A stretch of DNA of 64,000 bases. It comes from Delphinus delphis (taxonomy: Eukaryota > Chordata > Mammalia > Artiodactyla > Delphinidae). The position numbers and the translations under genes are program-made. Positions 22,782-33,548 of the stretch are shown here, piece after piece; position 1 is the stretch's first letter; every line of letters begins with the position of its first letter. The DNA is taken from positions 31,930,668 through 31,994,667 of the forward strand of contig NC_082685.1 of the NCBI RefSeq assembly GCF_949987515.2, in the 5' to 3' direction. Below the pieces are notes generated by a model. That model searched no databases. It was not told where the DNA came from and saw nothing but the letters and a program-made list of their open reading frames with translations.

Positions 22782-23904
22782 CACGGGCATGTCTATTGCA
22801 CTACAGGTAGACTGTATTAGAGTGCATGGACATTGAGGGAGACACAGCAGTTCTCTTTTTTCTGGGATCACTAGCTCTAAGTACAAAATCTTGGAGCTTC
22901 TAGAAGTCTCTATACCTGATACAGTGTTATAAAAAGCCTGCTAATACATACATCAAAACTGAGTGATGGCAACACAGAGACTGGGGAGGAGAGAGGGAGT
23001 AGAGACAGAGAGACAGGGACAGAGACAAAGAGTTGATTCACTGTTTGAAATTCTGGATCCAATAATGTCAGAAGCCAGTGATACCACAGATTTCTTAGTG
23101 ATGTGAAATAATAAATCCCCTTTCCTTTTTCCTTTCCTTTCCTTTCCTTTCAATCCTTCTTTTCTTGTTTTGTTTTATTTCATTAAGCTGATTTTAGTTG
23201 AATTCCTGTCTCTTACAATCAAAAGAGTGACTTGTATATAGCGATTCTGTTTCAGCCTGGTCTCCCTCATATACTCTCAATAAGAACAGGGAGTGAGGGC
23301 AGAAAATGAGTTGAATTAGCTCACAAGTACAAAAGCAGTAGATATTTAGGAAAGATGGGGTGAGTGGGTTTCTCAACACATACTTACATAATGTTTGGAA
23401 TTACTGCAGTAAATTAGGATATTGGTGAGAAACAAAAGCAAGAATTCTACTAGAATCAGACTTTGTGTCTATAAAATAAAATTGTTTGTAGTTCTCCAAA
23501 TCTGGAAAATGCACATCAGAATTTAAACCGTAAGCCCACTTCTTTGGTCACTGTTAACATTAAAGAGCAAAAGCTCCTTTGTCAGCATTTTTATACAAGT
23601 AATAACCCTCCAACCATTATATTCACCCTTTATTAAGGCTACTAAATAACTGCTTCATTTGCATATTTATACAATGTCCACCTCATTATGTATATTTAAT
23701 GCATCCTTATTAATAGCTTTGGTATTAACAAAGAGGAAAAAAATCATGATTTACAAATGGTAAAACAGACTTACAGAGACCTGTAGTAATTTCCTTTTAA
23801 TTCTCTAAGCCACAGCACACATTTTTGAAGCAATCAATATGGTTTTTAAACCTCTACAATAAACAAGCAATCATAAAATTCACAGGCAAATTGCTACTAC
23901 TACT
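22782..23904. other. Mostly unique DNA
   Basis: Contains a (TTTCC)n run at about 23113-23152. No other repeat or coding signal was recognised. Confidence 0.4.
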
Positions 23905-24090
23905 AACATTTAATGTGTGCTCACTACATGCCCCTCATGGTTTAAGAGCTTTAGATATTTTAACTCATTCAATTCTCACAACACCCCTGATTCAGTATTA
24001 TCTTTATTTACAGATAAAGAGACTGAATTACAGGATTCCAGGATCCTGCACAATATCACACAATTGACTAGAATTTGATTCACAGCAGCC
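23905..24090 (-). mobile_element. MIR SINE, minus strand
   Basis: 'aactcattcaattctcacaa', 'tttacagataaagagactga', 'atcacacaattgactag' is the MIR sequence read in reverse. Confidence 0.75.
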
Positions 24091-24294
24091 TGAAAATAAA
24101 TCATTTTATCCATTATGCAAAAAAGCCTCCAAAAGATCATGTAGTGTATTCCCTTTCTTTCACAGTTGAAGAAATGAAGGCCAGGTGGGAATAAATGACT
24201 AACCAAGTTTTTGTGTCCAGGTGATGATGGAACCATGACAGAAACTCCCAGTCCCCAGAATCCCGATTCTGAACTCTTCCTACTATGTCTATGA

Positions 24295-24810
24295 TAAGGT
24301 TTCCCAAACCAAAATATGTGGTGATTTGAATCATCTAGGGATCTAAAATTCCTTACAATTTTAAAGTGGCTTTGTAATATTCATCTTGGTGAGACTGAAC
24401 TACATTTTTCAAAATTCCTTTCTTGTATGTTTCTGGTTAGGGTGGGCTACAAGGAGATTCTTCTATGAGACTTTGAGAAGGGAAGTAAGAAAGCAAGTGT
24501 TTTGTAGTTCACATACGTTGCCGCTGATTGGTTTGCTAACCTCATTACTGTGGATCTATAACTGGGTCTGCAATTGCACTACACTTCCTTGGATCCTCCT
24601 TCAGCTTCTCTGACTCCTAGTCCAGGTGTGTGTGTTTAGTTATGCCAAAAATACTCTGGTTTCTGTAGAGTTCCCATGCCAAAAATTTCAGAAGCATTAA
24701 GAACTGTCACAGTTTTCTATCTTGTTCTCATGAGGTTCTAGCTTATCCTTAATCTTTTTACTTTATCTTCCATTCCCAATTGTCTTCCCAGCCACTCCTG
24801 TCATTACACC
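24295..24810 (+). mobile_element. LTR-like segment, copy 1 (ERVL region)
   Basis: 24295-24540 is clearly related to 25418-25640. Both have 'ccaaaccaaa', 'acaattttaaagt', 'gaactaca' and 'tatgtttctggttag'. The later part ends in pyrimidine-rich 'ttcccagccactcctgtcat', which resembles the 3' half of the LTR at 26095-27228. I read it as a partial LTR, although a non-LTR dispersed repeat is possible. Confidence 0.45.
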
Positions 24811-25405
24811 ATAGGTTTATGAATAAAGTGGCCATTGCAATATGGATGGAAGTTTTTCACAGGGTCAGCAACCTGGGTTTCCACACTAACCCAGGACAAT
24901 CATGCTGTAGCCACCTCTAGATGCCCCTTTTGCCAACAGCAGAAACCAACACTGTACCCCCATTATGGCACCATTTCCTGAAAAATCAGTCAGCTGCCTG
25001 GTGCCAGGTTGATTATATTGGACCTCTTCCAACATGGTAGGCACAGTACTGTGTTCTTATTGGAACAGACAATATCCTGGATATAGATTCGCCCTCTCTG
25101 CTTGCAGTGCATCTCCCAAAGTATTGTCCATAGATTTACTGGATATCTTATCCATACTAGTCATATCATGTTCTCTATATGCTGAAGGGCTTGCAGGGCT
25201 GCTGAACAATCCTCCAGCATAAAGTATATACATGATCTGGTATATGATGCTGTTTGTCTGCTAACCAGGAATCAAAGGATACAAATAAGAGTAGCTCCTC
25301 ACAATATTACTCCTAGTATTCCACGACCAAAATGTTTACTTTCTGTCCATATAACTTTAGGTTCTGCTGGTCTAGAGCTCTTAGTTCCAAAGGAAGAATG
25401 CGTCC
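24811..25405 (+). pseudogene. Decayed ERVL pol, integrase region
   Basis: Translating around 24975-25030 gives a Trp-x-x-Val-Asp-Tyr-Ile-Gly-Pro-Leu-Pro motif. This is the signature around the first catalytic aspartate of retroviral integrases, which insert viral DNA into the host genome. Surrounding translation continues weakly in two frames with many stops and shifts. It is an ancient remnant of an ERVL-class endogenous retrovirus, long inactive. The integrase is followed at distance by a dUTPase-like remnant, the order expected for ERVL. Confidence 0.6.
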
Positions 25406-25417
25406 ACATAAACAAAG

Positions 25418-25640
25418 TTCCCCAAACCAAATATATATGGAGATTTCAATCTCAAGGGAATTAAAAATTCTCACAATTTTAAAGTAGCTTGATTACTTAT
25501 TTATTGGCTAGTTTGAACTACATTCTCCAGAAATCCCTTTTGTCTATGTTTCTGGTTAGAGTGGACCACAAGGAAATTCTTCTATGAGATTTAGAGAAAG
25601 GAAGTGAAACATCAACCTTTTTGTATCTCACAAATGTTGC
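25418..25640 (+). mobile_element. LTR-like segment, copy 2, interrupting ERVL pol
   Basis: A direct repeat of 24295-24540, about 1.12 kb downstream and with many substitutions. It sits between the integrase and dUTPase remnants, which should be contiguous in pol, so it is a later insertion or rearrangement. Confidence 0.5.
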
Positions 25641-25689
25641 TGAACTGCAGACTAACTTCAGGAAACACAAAATGATTCCATTAAACTAT

Positions 25690-26094
25690 AAATGGAGCCT
25701 GCTACCTGGCCATTTTGGGATTACTGAAGTAATCTAAATCAACAGCCGAAGAAGACAGTTACTGGACTAACTGGGATTACTGATCTTGACCATCAAGGAG
25801 AAGCTGGGTTGCTACTGCACAATGAGGTAAGAGGAACACATCTGTAATGCAGAAGATCCTCCAGGTGTTCCTTAGTACTCCTATGTTCTGTGATTAAAGT
25901 TGATGGAAAACTAAAACGACTCAAGTCAGGCAGGCCTGCTAAGGACCCAGAACCTTCAGGAAGAAAGACTGTGTCACAGGTAAGAAACTAATACCAGCTG
26001 ACATGCTAACTGAGGAAAAGGGGGTAAGAAATGAGTAGAAGAAATAGCTATAAATACCAGCTATGACCATACGGCCAGTTGTAAAAAGAAGGAC
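25690..26094 (+). pseudogene. Decayed ERVL pol 3' end, dUTPase-like
   Basis: 25774-25826 translates to a Gln-Gly-Glu-x-Gly-Leu-Leu-Leu-His-Asn motif. This matches the dUTPase domain that ERVL elements carry after integrase. dUTPase hydrolyses dUTP and limits uracil in DNA. Stops and frameshifts interrupt the rest. It is directly followed by the LTR at 26095, as at the 3' end of a provirus. Confidence 0.6.
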
Positions 26095-26530
26095 TGTGAT
26101 AGTTAGGAATATTTATTCATTATTTTGATATGACCATGTTTGTTTATCAACCCCCAATTTTTCTTTTCTTCCTCTCACTCATCTCCTTATCAAATATAAG
26201 ATACGTTAATAGTAGTTAAATTTATAAGTCAGTATTTAAAGTACAAGATATTCAACTTGAAGTGTGAATTAGGAGAAGAATGAAAATCATCCAAAGACAA
26301 AAGAAGGACTTCTATCCTCTTAGGAGAAAGAAGTGAGCTTATTTTCAGTTATATTTAAGATAGATATAGCATGTTGGATGGAAGTTTAACTTTGTCATTA
26401 TCTTTACTTGGAGGCAAAGTATGATTTAAGATGTTTACAGGTGCCAAGTTGATAAGGAATGTATTATGGGCTCTACAACACGTTGACTTGACTATGCTGA
26501 ACTACATTTCCCAGAATCCCTTTTCCTGTA

Positions 26531-26822
26531 TACAGTCAGCCCTCTATACCCTCTGGTTCCACATCACACCCACAAATTCAACCAACCTCAATCCAAAAAT
26601 ATTCATAAAGAAAAAAGTTTTACCAGAAAGTTCAAAAAAGCAAAGCTTGAATTTTCCATGTACTGGTGGCTATTTATCTAGCATTTACATTGTATTAAGT
26701 ATTATAAGTAATCTAGAGATGATTTAAAGTATACGAGAGTGTTTGAGGGAACCTACTCACAATGCAAATACTACACTATTTTATATGCATCTGCAAATTT
26801 TGGTTGGATGCACTCTTGGGCC
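26531..26822 (+). mobile_element. Nonautonomous Tigger-type (Tc1/mariner) DNA transposon
   Basis: It starts after TA with CAGTCAGCCCTC and then reads 'aaattcaaccaacctcaatc', 'gcatttacattgtattaag' and 'aatctagagatgatttaaag'. This is a familiar Tigger-derived short element. The right end is eroded. It disrupts the LTR and is therefore younger than it. Confidence 0.7.
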
Positions 26823-27117
26823 AAGTGCTTTAATTTAGCTCTGTGGTAAAGGACCCCACCCTCTGCAGGGCTTTCACATCACCAAGGTCAGAGGAAACAA
26901 GAAATGGTATACATTTCAGTTCTTCCTCCTAGGGCTCTAGCTTGTTGTCTAGGTTGTTTTTAATCTCCCCTACTCTGTATCCATCTTTTGTCCCAACTGT
27001 CTTCCCTGTGGACTTCTAGTTCCAGCATTAGAAGCAAAGATCACAGCTATGCAGAAACTGCTTTACCAACTCCCACAATTGCATATGGTCAAATCCTTGT
27101 AATAGATATACACATAT

Positions 27118-27188
27118 ACCTATATATATCTATCTGTTCCTATCTATCTATCTATCTATCTATCATCTATCAATCCATCCATCTATCT
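27118..27188 (+). repeat. (TATC)n microsatellite within the LTR 3' end
   Basis: Six or so uninterrupted CTAT units flanked by degenerate ones, merging into (CATC)n. Such arrays are common at this position in ERVL LTRs. Confidence 0.9.
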
Positions 27189-27539
27189 CCAGTGGTTCTG
27201 TTTCTCTGATTGAACTCTGACTGATACAAATAGACTATAAATAAATTGTAATTAAAGTACCCTCATGAAATATTCCTATGAAACTGGTAATATTAAAGAA
27301 AACAAAAGTATGTATTACTTGGCCAACATGATTACATTTCACTACCTCTACAATGTCTCATTTTGTCAATACAGATCTACTTATTTGAAAAGCATGATTG
27401 AATTTATCAGTGACTTGAACTAACTTAAGCCAGTTTAGCAAAAATATCTAAACATATAATCATATGCAAATATATTTCAAATAATGCTGTCACTGTTTTA
27501 AAAGCACATATTTCATAGTAATATCTCCTTTCCTGTGCT

Positions 27540-27700
27540 TAACACAATTATGTGAAATTATTATTAGTAAGATTATTTTACAGATTAAGGAAACTGAGGC
27601 TTACATCGTTTATTTTCTTCCAAATCACATAACAAGTAAATGACAGGACACTTCGAATACAAGATATTTAATTCCATATCCTGCTCATTTATGTTCAAAA
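27540..27700 (-). mobile_element. MIR SINE, minus strand
   Basis: 'ttttacagattaaggaaact', 'gaggcttacatcg', 'aatcacataacaagtaaatg' match the MIR antisense pattern. Confidence 0.65.
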
Positions 27701-28129
27701 GGCTGCATTGCTGTTCAGAGTAAATTAATAGAATTTTACTATTATTAAATTTATAAATTAATGAGCTTTGTTGTTAGGTACAAATGTAACATTGCACGGA
27801 GCCTCAAGCTTATGGGTCTTCAGAGTGTGTGCTTGGCAAATCTTAGTTGTTGATTTTATGATTATCATTATTAGTACTTTAATCTGAGAGTTCTTGGCAT
27901 GATTGTCTCACATTTTGCTTTATGCATCTTGTCATGTCTATTCAGTGATACTATAAACCTAGCACATCAGAGGGCAGCAAATTTGCAGCAGATCAGTTCT
28001 TTGGATTTAGACTGGCTGGGCAGAGCCACTTGCCAATCATGTGTTCTCAATAAAATTAAGTTTTAAAAGCACTGGTTCCCTCAACCTAGGCATAATAGTA
28101 ATAGCTACCTTAGAGTGCTGTTGTTTGAG
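27701..28129. other. Unique DNA, no feature seen
   Basis: No repeat or coding signal was recognised. Confidence 0.4.
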
Positions 28130-28430
28130 TTTCATTCTTTAGTGGGAAACCACTAAAGTGTTTTAAGAAGGAGAATTTCTACTTACCCTTTTAAAAGATT
28201 GTCTGACTTCTGAGGCAAAAGTGGAGATGAGAAAAGAAATTTGCAGTTTGTAGCACGTTCAGGGGCTGAGCAGTGGTGTCTCTGACTAGGATGGTGTATC
28301 AGTAGAGTTATGATTTTAGTGGTAGAATTCACAGAACCTGGTTGTAAATGAAAAGTATGAGAAAGAGGTTAAGGAAGATCCTCAGGTTTCTGGATTAAGC
28401 AATAGAGGAGATGAAGTTTCTGCAAACAGA
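28130..28430 (-). mobile_element. Old LINE (probably L2) fragment
   Basis: 'gtgttttaagaaggagaat', 'gtctgacttctgaggcaaaa', 'tgactaggatggtgtatcag' and 'ctcaggtttctggattaagc' follow the reverse order of a common decayed LINE segment. The same segment appears in the opposite sense at 45530-45790. Confidence 0.4.
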
Positions 28431-28699
28431 AAAAAAAGACTATACAGAAAAGGAACATATTTTGGCAGTGGTGATAGTGTTGGTAAGAGACTTAATCAAA
28501 AGCAAACTTTTTGACTTTCTTTCTATTGCTCCCTGGAGCATGAATTTCATTTATTTGCTTTGTTTTTATGAATATCTATACTTTTCAAGTCTGAGAGTCT
28601 AGCAGAATACCCCAATATTCTGGAATACCCTAGAATGTTATGGGAGGGCCATTTTGATAAATGCTCAGATATTTTTAAAAAAAGAACTCTCCTAGAGAA

Positions 28700-29180
28700 A
28701 TGGAAATAAAAATAAACAAATGGGACCTAATGAAACTGAAAAGCTTTTGCACAACAAAGGAAACCATAAACAAGATGAAAATACAACCATCAGAATGGGA
28801 GAAAATATTTGCAAATGAAGCAACTGACAAAGGATTAATCTCCAAAACATACAAGCAGCTCAATATCAAAAAAACAAACAACCCAATCCAAAAATGGGCA
28901 GAAGATCTTAATAGCCATTTCTTCAAAAAAGATACACAAATTGCCAACAAACACATGAAAGGATGCTCAACTTCATGTATCATTAGAGAAATGCAAATCA
29001 AAACTACAATGAGGTATCACCTCACACTGGTCAGAATGGCCATCATCAAAAAATCTACAAACAATAAATGCTGGAGAGGGTGTGGAGAAAAGGGAACCCT
29101 CTTGCACTGTTGGTGGGAATGTAAATTGATACAGCCACTATGGAGAACAGTATGGAGGTTCCTTAAAAAACTGAAAATAG
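28700..29180 (+). pseudogene. L1 ORF2 C-terminal fragment
   Basis: Open from 28700 for about 160 codons until the SINE at 29181. The translation ends the ORF2 C-terminal region, with a Cys-rich segment ([20 protein letters not shown]) that fits the L1 zinc-knuckle-like motif. ORF2 encodes the endonuclease and reverse transcriptase, but neither catalytic domain is present here. The open frame continues into the SINE only by chance. The remaining ORF2 codons resume after 29391. Confidence 0.85.
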
Positions 29181-29391
29181 GGACTTCCCTGGTGGCACAG
29201 AGGTTGACAGTCTGCCTGCCGATGCAGGGGACACGGGTTTGTGCCCCGGTCCAGGAAGATCCCACATGCCGCGGAGTGGCTAGGCCCGTGAGCCATGGCC
29301 ACTGAGCCTGCGCGTCCGGAGCCTGTGCTCCGCAGCGGGAGGGGCCCCGGCAGTGAGAGGCCCGCGTAGAGCAAAAAAAAACTGAAAATAG
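29165..29391 (+). mobile_element. CHR-2-type SINE inserted in L1 ORF2
   Basis: AAAAAACTGAAAATAG is exactly duplicated at 29165-29180 and 29376-29391. The element head is GGGACTTCCCTGGTGGCAC and the tail about nine A. The 3' end reads CCCGCGTAGAGC, changed from the usual CCGCGTACCGC. Confidence 0.96.
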
Positions 29392-30087
29392 AACTCCCAT
29401 ATGACCCAGCAATCCCACTACTGGACACATACCCTGAGAAGACCATAATTCAAAAAGAGTCATGTACCACAATGTTCATTGCAACACTATTTACAATAGC
29501 CAGGACATGGAAGCAACCTAAGTGTCCATTGACAAATGAATGGATAAAGAAGATGTGGCACATATGTACAATGGAATATTACTCAGCCATAAAAAGAAAT
29601 GAAATTGAGTTATTTGTAGTGAGGTGGATGAACCTAGAGTCTGTCATACAGAGTGAAGTAAGTCAGAAAGAGAAAAACAAATACAATATGCTAATACATA
29701 TATATGGAATCTAAAAAAAAAAAAAAGGTTCTGATGAACCTAGGGGAAGGACAGGAATAAAGACATAGATGTAGAGAATGGACTTGAGGACACGGGGAGG
29801 GGGAAGGGTAAGCTGGGATGAAGTAAGAGAGTAACATTGACATATATACACTACCAAATGTAAAATAGATAGCTAGTGGGAAGCAGCCACATAGCACAGG
29901 GAGATCAGCTCGGTGCTTTGTGACCACCTAGAGGGGTGGGATAGGGAGGGTAGAAGGGAGACGCAAGAAGGAGGGGATATGGGGATATATGTATACATAA
30001 AACTGCTTTACTTTGTTATACAGCAGAAACTAACACAACACTGTAAAGCAATTATACTCCAATAAAGATGTTAAAAAAGAAAAGAAC

Positions 30088-31636
30088 ATTTTTTATTGGA
30101 TAAGTATCTTTAAATGATTTTATAGACATTGCTCTCTTATTATTACTATCTTTAGCGATCTAAATAGCATGTTTCTGCAACAACCCATTGTTCTATTTTT
30201 TTAATATAATCCCTATGAAAGACAGCTATGACACTTTTCTCTATGAAGGAATGATTCATACCCTTTGCTTTAAATTTCACTATTCTTCAGCCTCCAGTTA
30301 GACTGATGCCCAAATACCATTAAGGGTAACTTTTTCTTCTCTCCTGGGTAATTTCTCACCACTCCAGCCATTCCTACAAAATTTGCTGGATGTCCTAAAA
30401 CATGCAAGTGCTTGGATTACTCCTGTACTTGTAAACAAAATGACTCTCTTCTGCTTACCAAAAAATGTCCAAGTTCCTTCATGTATTTCAGCAAATGAAA
30501 TGAAAAGACTATACAAGAATTGGTGGAAATTCAGACTTAAAATGAAATCCATAGACACTTTATTTTACATATCCTCTGGGCCAAATATTGGGAAATATAC
30601 ATGACTTGAGAAGTAAAACATTAAGCAAGAGGTCATGAGGATTAAACATGAAATATCATACTGTCTTTAAAAACTCAGTTATAAATTTATTTAGCACTTA
30701 GCACATGCTTGATCATAGCATTTAGCTCTTAAATATCTATAAGTTTATGATTTTCTTGATGAGACTGTGATCACCTGGATGCCAAGGATTATGGTAGTTA
30801 AGTTTCCATAGACTGTTCCTGGACAAAATAGATTCTCAAGAGGCATTTGTTGACAGACTGAAGTGTAGATTGAGACCTGATAGTATTGGAAGTTTTATAC
30901 ATTCAATGTATAGATGCTGTTGACATGTCAGTAGCATGAAACAGCTTGTAATTGTCAGGATGATGTTATTATTTGCCATTTGCTAAATGGAACGCCAGCA
31001 CGGCTTAGTGTCTCTTACACTGTTTTCTTCAGGGTGATGGAACCCTTGGAGCTTTTGAGCCAGCATGGGTAAATTTGTCATTGGGTATAACCCTTTCTAG
31101 GCCATTCAGATGTAGGTGTAGGTTAAAAAGAAAAATGACTGCAGTGTTGGTGAGAGGTATATACATTTGGCAACCCTCGTGCTGAACTCAAGGTACTAAA
31201 AGCAAAGGCTGCAGGCAATAGCCTTGAGTCCAGGCTCCTAGGGAACCCTTTGCCCCATTGCTCCTTGCTCCTGACCTAACATCCATCTTAAGAGGTGAAG
31301 CAAGAGTTCGTGTCCCTGGCTCTTTCAAACTTGGAATTATAGCCCAACTCTCAGTCAGGCTGTCAATTACTGACAATTTACAGGGCTAAGGGAATAAACT
31401 TTATGGCCTCTTAGAAGAGAGAAAGAAAAGAAAGAAAAAAAGTGGAGTGAATGTGAGTTTAGGAGATGCTATCAATATGCATATTTTGCTTTGCCATTAG
31501 TTAATTTTCTAAAGCTCTGCCTTATAAAAATCTGCTATCACACTGACAGCTGAAGGAGAAATATTAAAGGCCATTTGGTGTTCACAAACCAGTTTGTGGA
31601 TAAACTGTAACTTCCCCCAAAATGAGACCTATAAAC
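30088..31636. other. Unique DNA, no feature seen
   Basis: No repeat was recognised. A 36-nt segment at 31033-31068 is flanked by AG and GT but is not supported as an exon. Confidence 0.4.
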
Positions 31637-31804
31637 CAGTGGATCCCAAACTTTAGTGTATGTTAGAATCATTGGAGGGTGTGTTAAAGCACCCCCAAAG
31701 CTTCTGACTCAGGAAGTCTAGGCTGGCATTTGACAATTTGCATTTTAAACAAGTTCCCAGGTGAGGATGATGCTACTAATCAGACTACAGTTTAGGAACC
31801 ACTG
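31637..31804 (+). mobile_element. Complete nonautonomous hAT element (MER5-like) with 8-bp target duplication
   Basis: Terminal inverted repeats CAGTGGATCCCAAAC and GTTTAGGAACCACTG bound a 168-bp element. It is flanked by CTATAAAC (31629-31636) and CTTTAAAC (31805-31812), matching at 7 of 8 positions. An 8-bp duplication is diagnostic of hAT transposases. No coding capacity. Confidence 0.85.
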
Positions 31805-32423
31805 CTTTAAACATTGCTGTAAAATTTAGTTTTAAGATCATTTTGTTTATCAGTTAATATAAACACTGCACAGGTACTCTAACCTTAAAAAAAAGCAAAA
31901 CCCAACGATGTGAAAGAGGTATTGAATCTAGTATACAGAAGGTGCATTACAGGAACCAAATCCATAAGGCAGAATTGCCTTTTTAGTGTCCACACATATT
32001 TGAGAAGAAAATGAAGAGGAATAAGATGATAGGCATACCTGACATTAAAGAAAAGCTTATTCGTGACTAATGCAATGGAGAATTTGTTTAAGAACAATTC
32101 ACAGTCATGATAGTCTGACCCTTCAGTGAGCCAAGTTCATGAAGTCCTCAGCTGTTGGCTGAATAAGTGCAAATAAAGTACAGTAGGTGATAGTAACGGG
32201 CAGATGTCATGTAAAATGGTGACATACCTCCTACCATTCTCGGAGGTAAAGGACAGAGTGTCTGACCTAGCCTTTCCTCAAGTTTCTTTTCGATTCTTTC
32301 CTATATATCTTTCTTCCTCTTGCAGAAGCTAAACCAGTTGTATAAGTACAGTTTATTTTCATAGGTAACCCGAATTTGAAAAATGATATGCTTAAGTGTT
32401 GGAAGAAGACACTACAGTTGACA
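31805..32423. other. Unique DNA, no feature seen
   Basis: No repeat or coding signal was recognised. Confidence 0.4.
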
Positions 32424-32650
32424 CCAGTAGTTCAAAACTGGGGAAATGTTGACCCCTAGAGGACAGTTGGCAATGTCTGAAAACATTTTTTATTGTCACA
32501 ACCAGGGAGGTGCTACTGGCTTCTAGTGGGTAGAGGCCAAGGATGCTGCTAAATACTCTACACTGTACAAGACAAGCCCTATCCCCACTCCCGCCAACAA
32601 AGAATTATCCAGCCCAAAATGTCAATAGTGCCAAGGTTGAGAAACCCTGG
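32424..32650 (+). mobile_element. Nonautonomous hAT element (MER20-like)
   Basis: It starts CCAGTAGTTCAAAACTGGG and ends GGTTGAGAAACCCTGG. Inside are 'cagttggcaatgtctgaaaa', 'tgctactggcttctagtggg' and 'gaattatccagcccaaaatg'. It is nearly full length for this 220-bp family. Confidence 0.8.
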
Positions 32651-32924
32651 TTTATACCCAGGAAATAAATGGACTGAAGAGAATCCATCTCTTCACATTC
32701 ATTGCCTTGAATGTGAAAGAGATCTAATTAGACTACAGTATAGAATTACAGAATCTCTGCAGATTATTTGGTCACATCCTGCTCCATCCACCCTTATGGT
32801 TTTAGAGACCTGGCATCTTGCAATCTTATGCATAAAATGAATATACTAGAATATTAAATCAAATTCCTAACTAACATAGAGTATAATTTAATAGGTACTC
32901 ATTATAATCAAATATAAAAAGACT

Positions 32925-33320
32925 CCAGTTGACTTTTTTTTTTAATGAAGTTCTATTTTTTTTTAAAATTTATTTATTTTATTTTTGGCTGCTTTGGGTC
33001 TCCGCTGTTGCACCCGGGCTTTCTCTAGTTGTGGCGAGCGGGGGTTACTCTTCATTGCGGTGCGCACGTTTCTCATTGCGGTGGCTTCTCTTGTTGTGGA
33101 GCACAGGCTCTAGGCGTGTGGGCTTCAGTAGTTGTGGCACACAGGCTCAGTAGTTGTGTGGCTCGTGGGCTCTAGAGCACAGGCTCCGTAGCTGTGGCGC
33201 ACGGGCTTAGCTGCTCCTCGGCATGTGGGATCTTCCTGGACCAGGGCTTGAACCTACGTCACCTGCACTAGCAGCCGGATTCTTAACCACTGTGCCACCA
33301 GGGAAGTCCCCCAATTGACT
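32925..33320 (-). mobile_element. Long CHR-1-type SINE, minus strand
   Basis: About 350 bp, ending on the left in an AT-rich (TTTA)n tail and GGCTGCTTTGGGTCTCC, with the head at 33309 (complement of GGGACTTCCCTGGTGGCAC). CCAGTTGACT (32925-32934) and CCAATTGACT (33311-33320) are its target duplication, one mismatch. It is the older insertion of a pair. Confidence 0.92.
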
Positions 33321-33548
33321 CTTTTTTTTTTTTTTTTTTTTTTTGCGGTACGCGGGCCTCTCACTGCTGTGGCCTCTCCCGTTGCGGAGCACAGCCTCCA
33401 GATGCGCAGGCTCAGCGGCCATGGCTCACGGGCCCAGCCGCTCCGCGGCATGTGGGATCCTCCCGGACCGGGGCACGAACCCGTGTCCCCTGCATCGGCA
33501 GGCGGACTCCCAACCACTGTGCCACCAGGGAAGCCCCAATCGACTCTT
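33312..33548 (-). mobile_element. CHR-2-type SINE at the same target site as its neighbour
   Basis: A T tract of 23 bases (33322-33344) is followed by GCGGTACGCGGGCC, and the head ends at 33537. CAATTGACTCTT (33312-33323) and CAATCGACTCTT (33537-33548) are its target duplication. The left copy is also the right-hand duplication of the long SINE. The element entered after it, beside or within that duplication. Confidence 0.95.

Larger units (their letters stand above)
26095..27228 (+). mobile_element. ERVL-type 3' LTR, split by a Tigger element
   Basis: Starts TGTGATAGTTAGGAAT directly after the pol remnant. Its end is 'cagtggttctgtttctctga', a TGACTGATACA terminus typical of MLT2/ERVL LTRs, preceded by a TATC microsatellite also typical of them. 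Near 26480-26528 'aactacatttcccagaatcc' links it to the LTR-like copies upstream. No 5' LTR with the same sequence was identified. Confidence 0.55.
28679..30087 (+). mobile_element. 5'-truncated L1 with cetartiodactyl-type 3'UTR, split by a SINE
   Basis: Starts in the ORF2 C-terminal domain at about 28688, runs through the stop and 3'UTR ('gggagatcagctcggtgctt', 'ctagaggggtgggatagg') to AATAAAG near 30060 and a short A-rich tail. AAAAGAAC at 28679-28686 and 30080-30087 may be the target duplication. The same 3'UTR type is seen at 61625-61805 on the other strand. Confidence 0.9.

Noticed and set aside
27118..27188. Regularly spaced repeats that might suggest a CRISPR-like array
   Set aside because: This is a simple TATC microsatellite in a mammalian LTR. 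No spacer-repeat structure exists anywhere in the window.
31033..31068. 36-nt in-frame segment between a pyrimidine tract plus AG and a GT donor, reading like a microexon
   Set aside because: Such AG...GT pairs arise often by chance in 64 kb, the peptide matches no family I know, and no neighbouring exon is visible.
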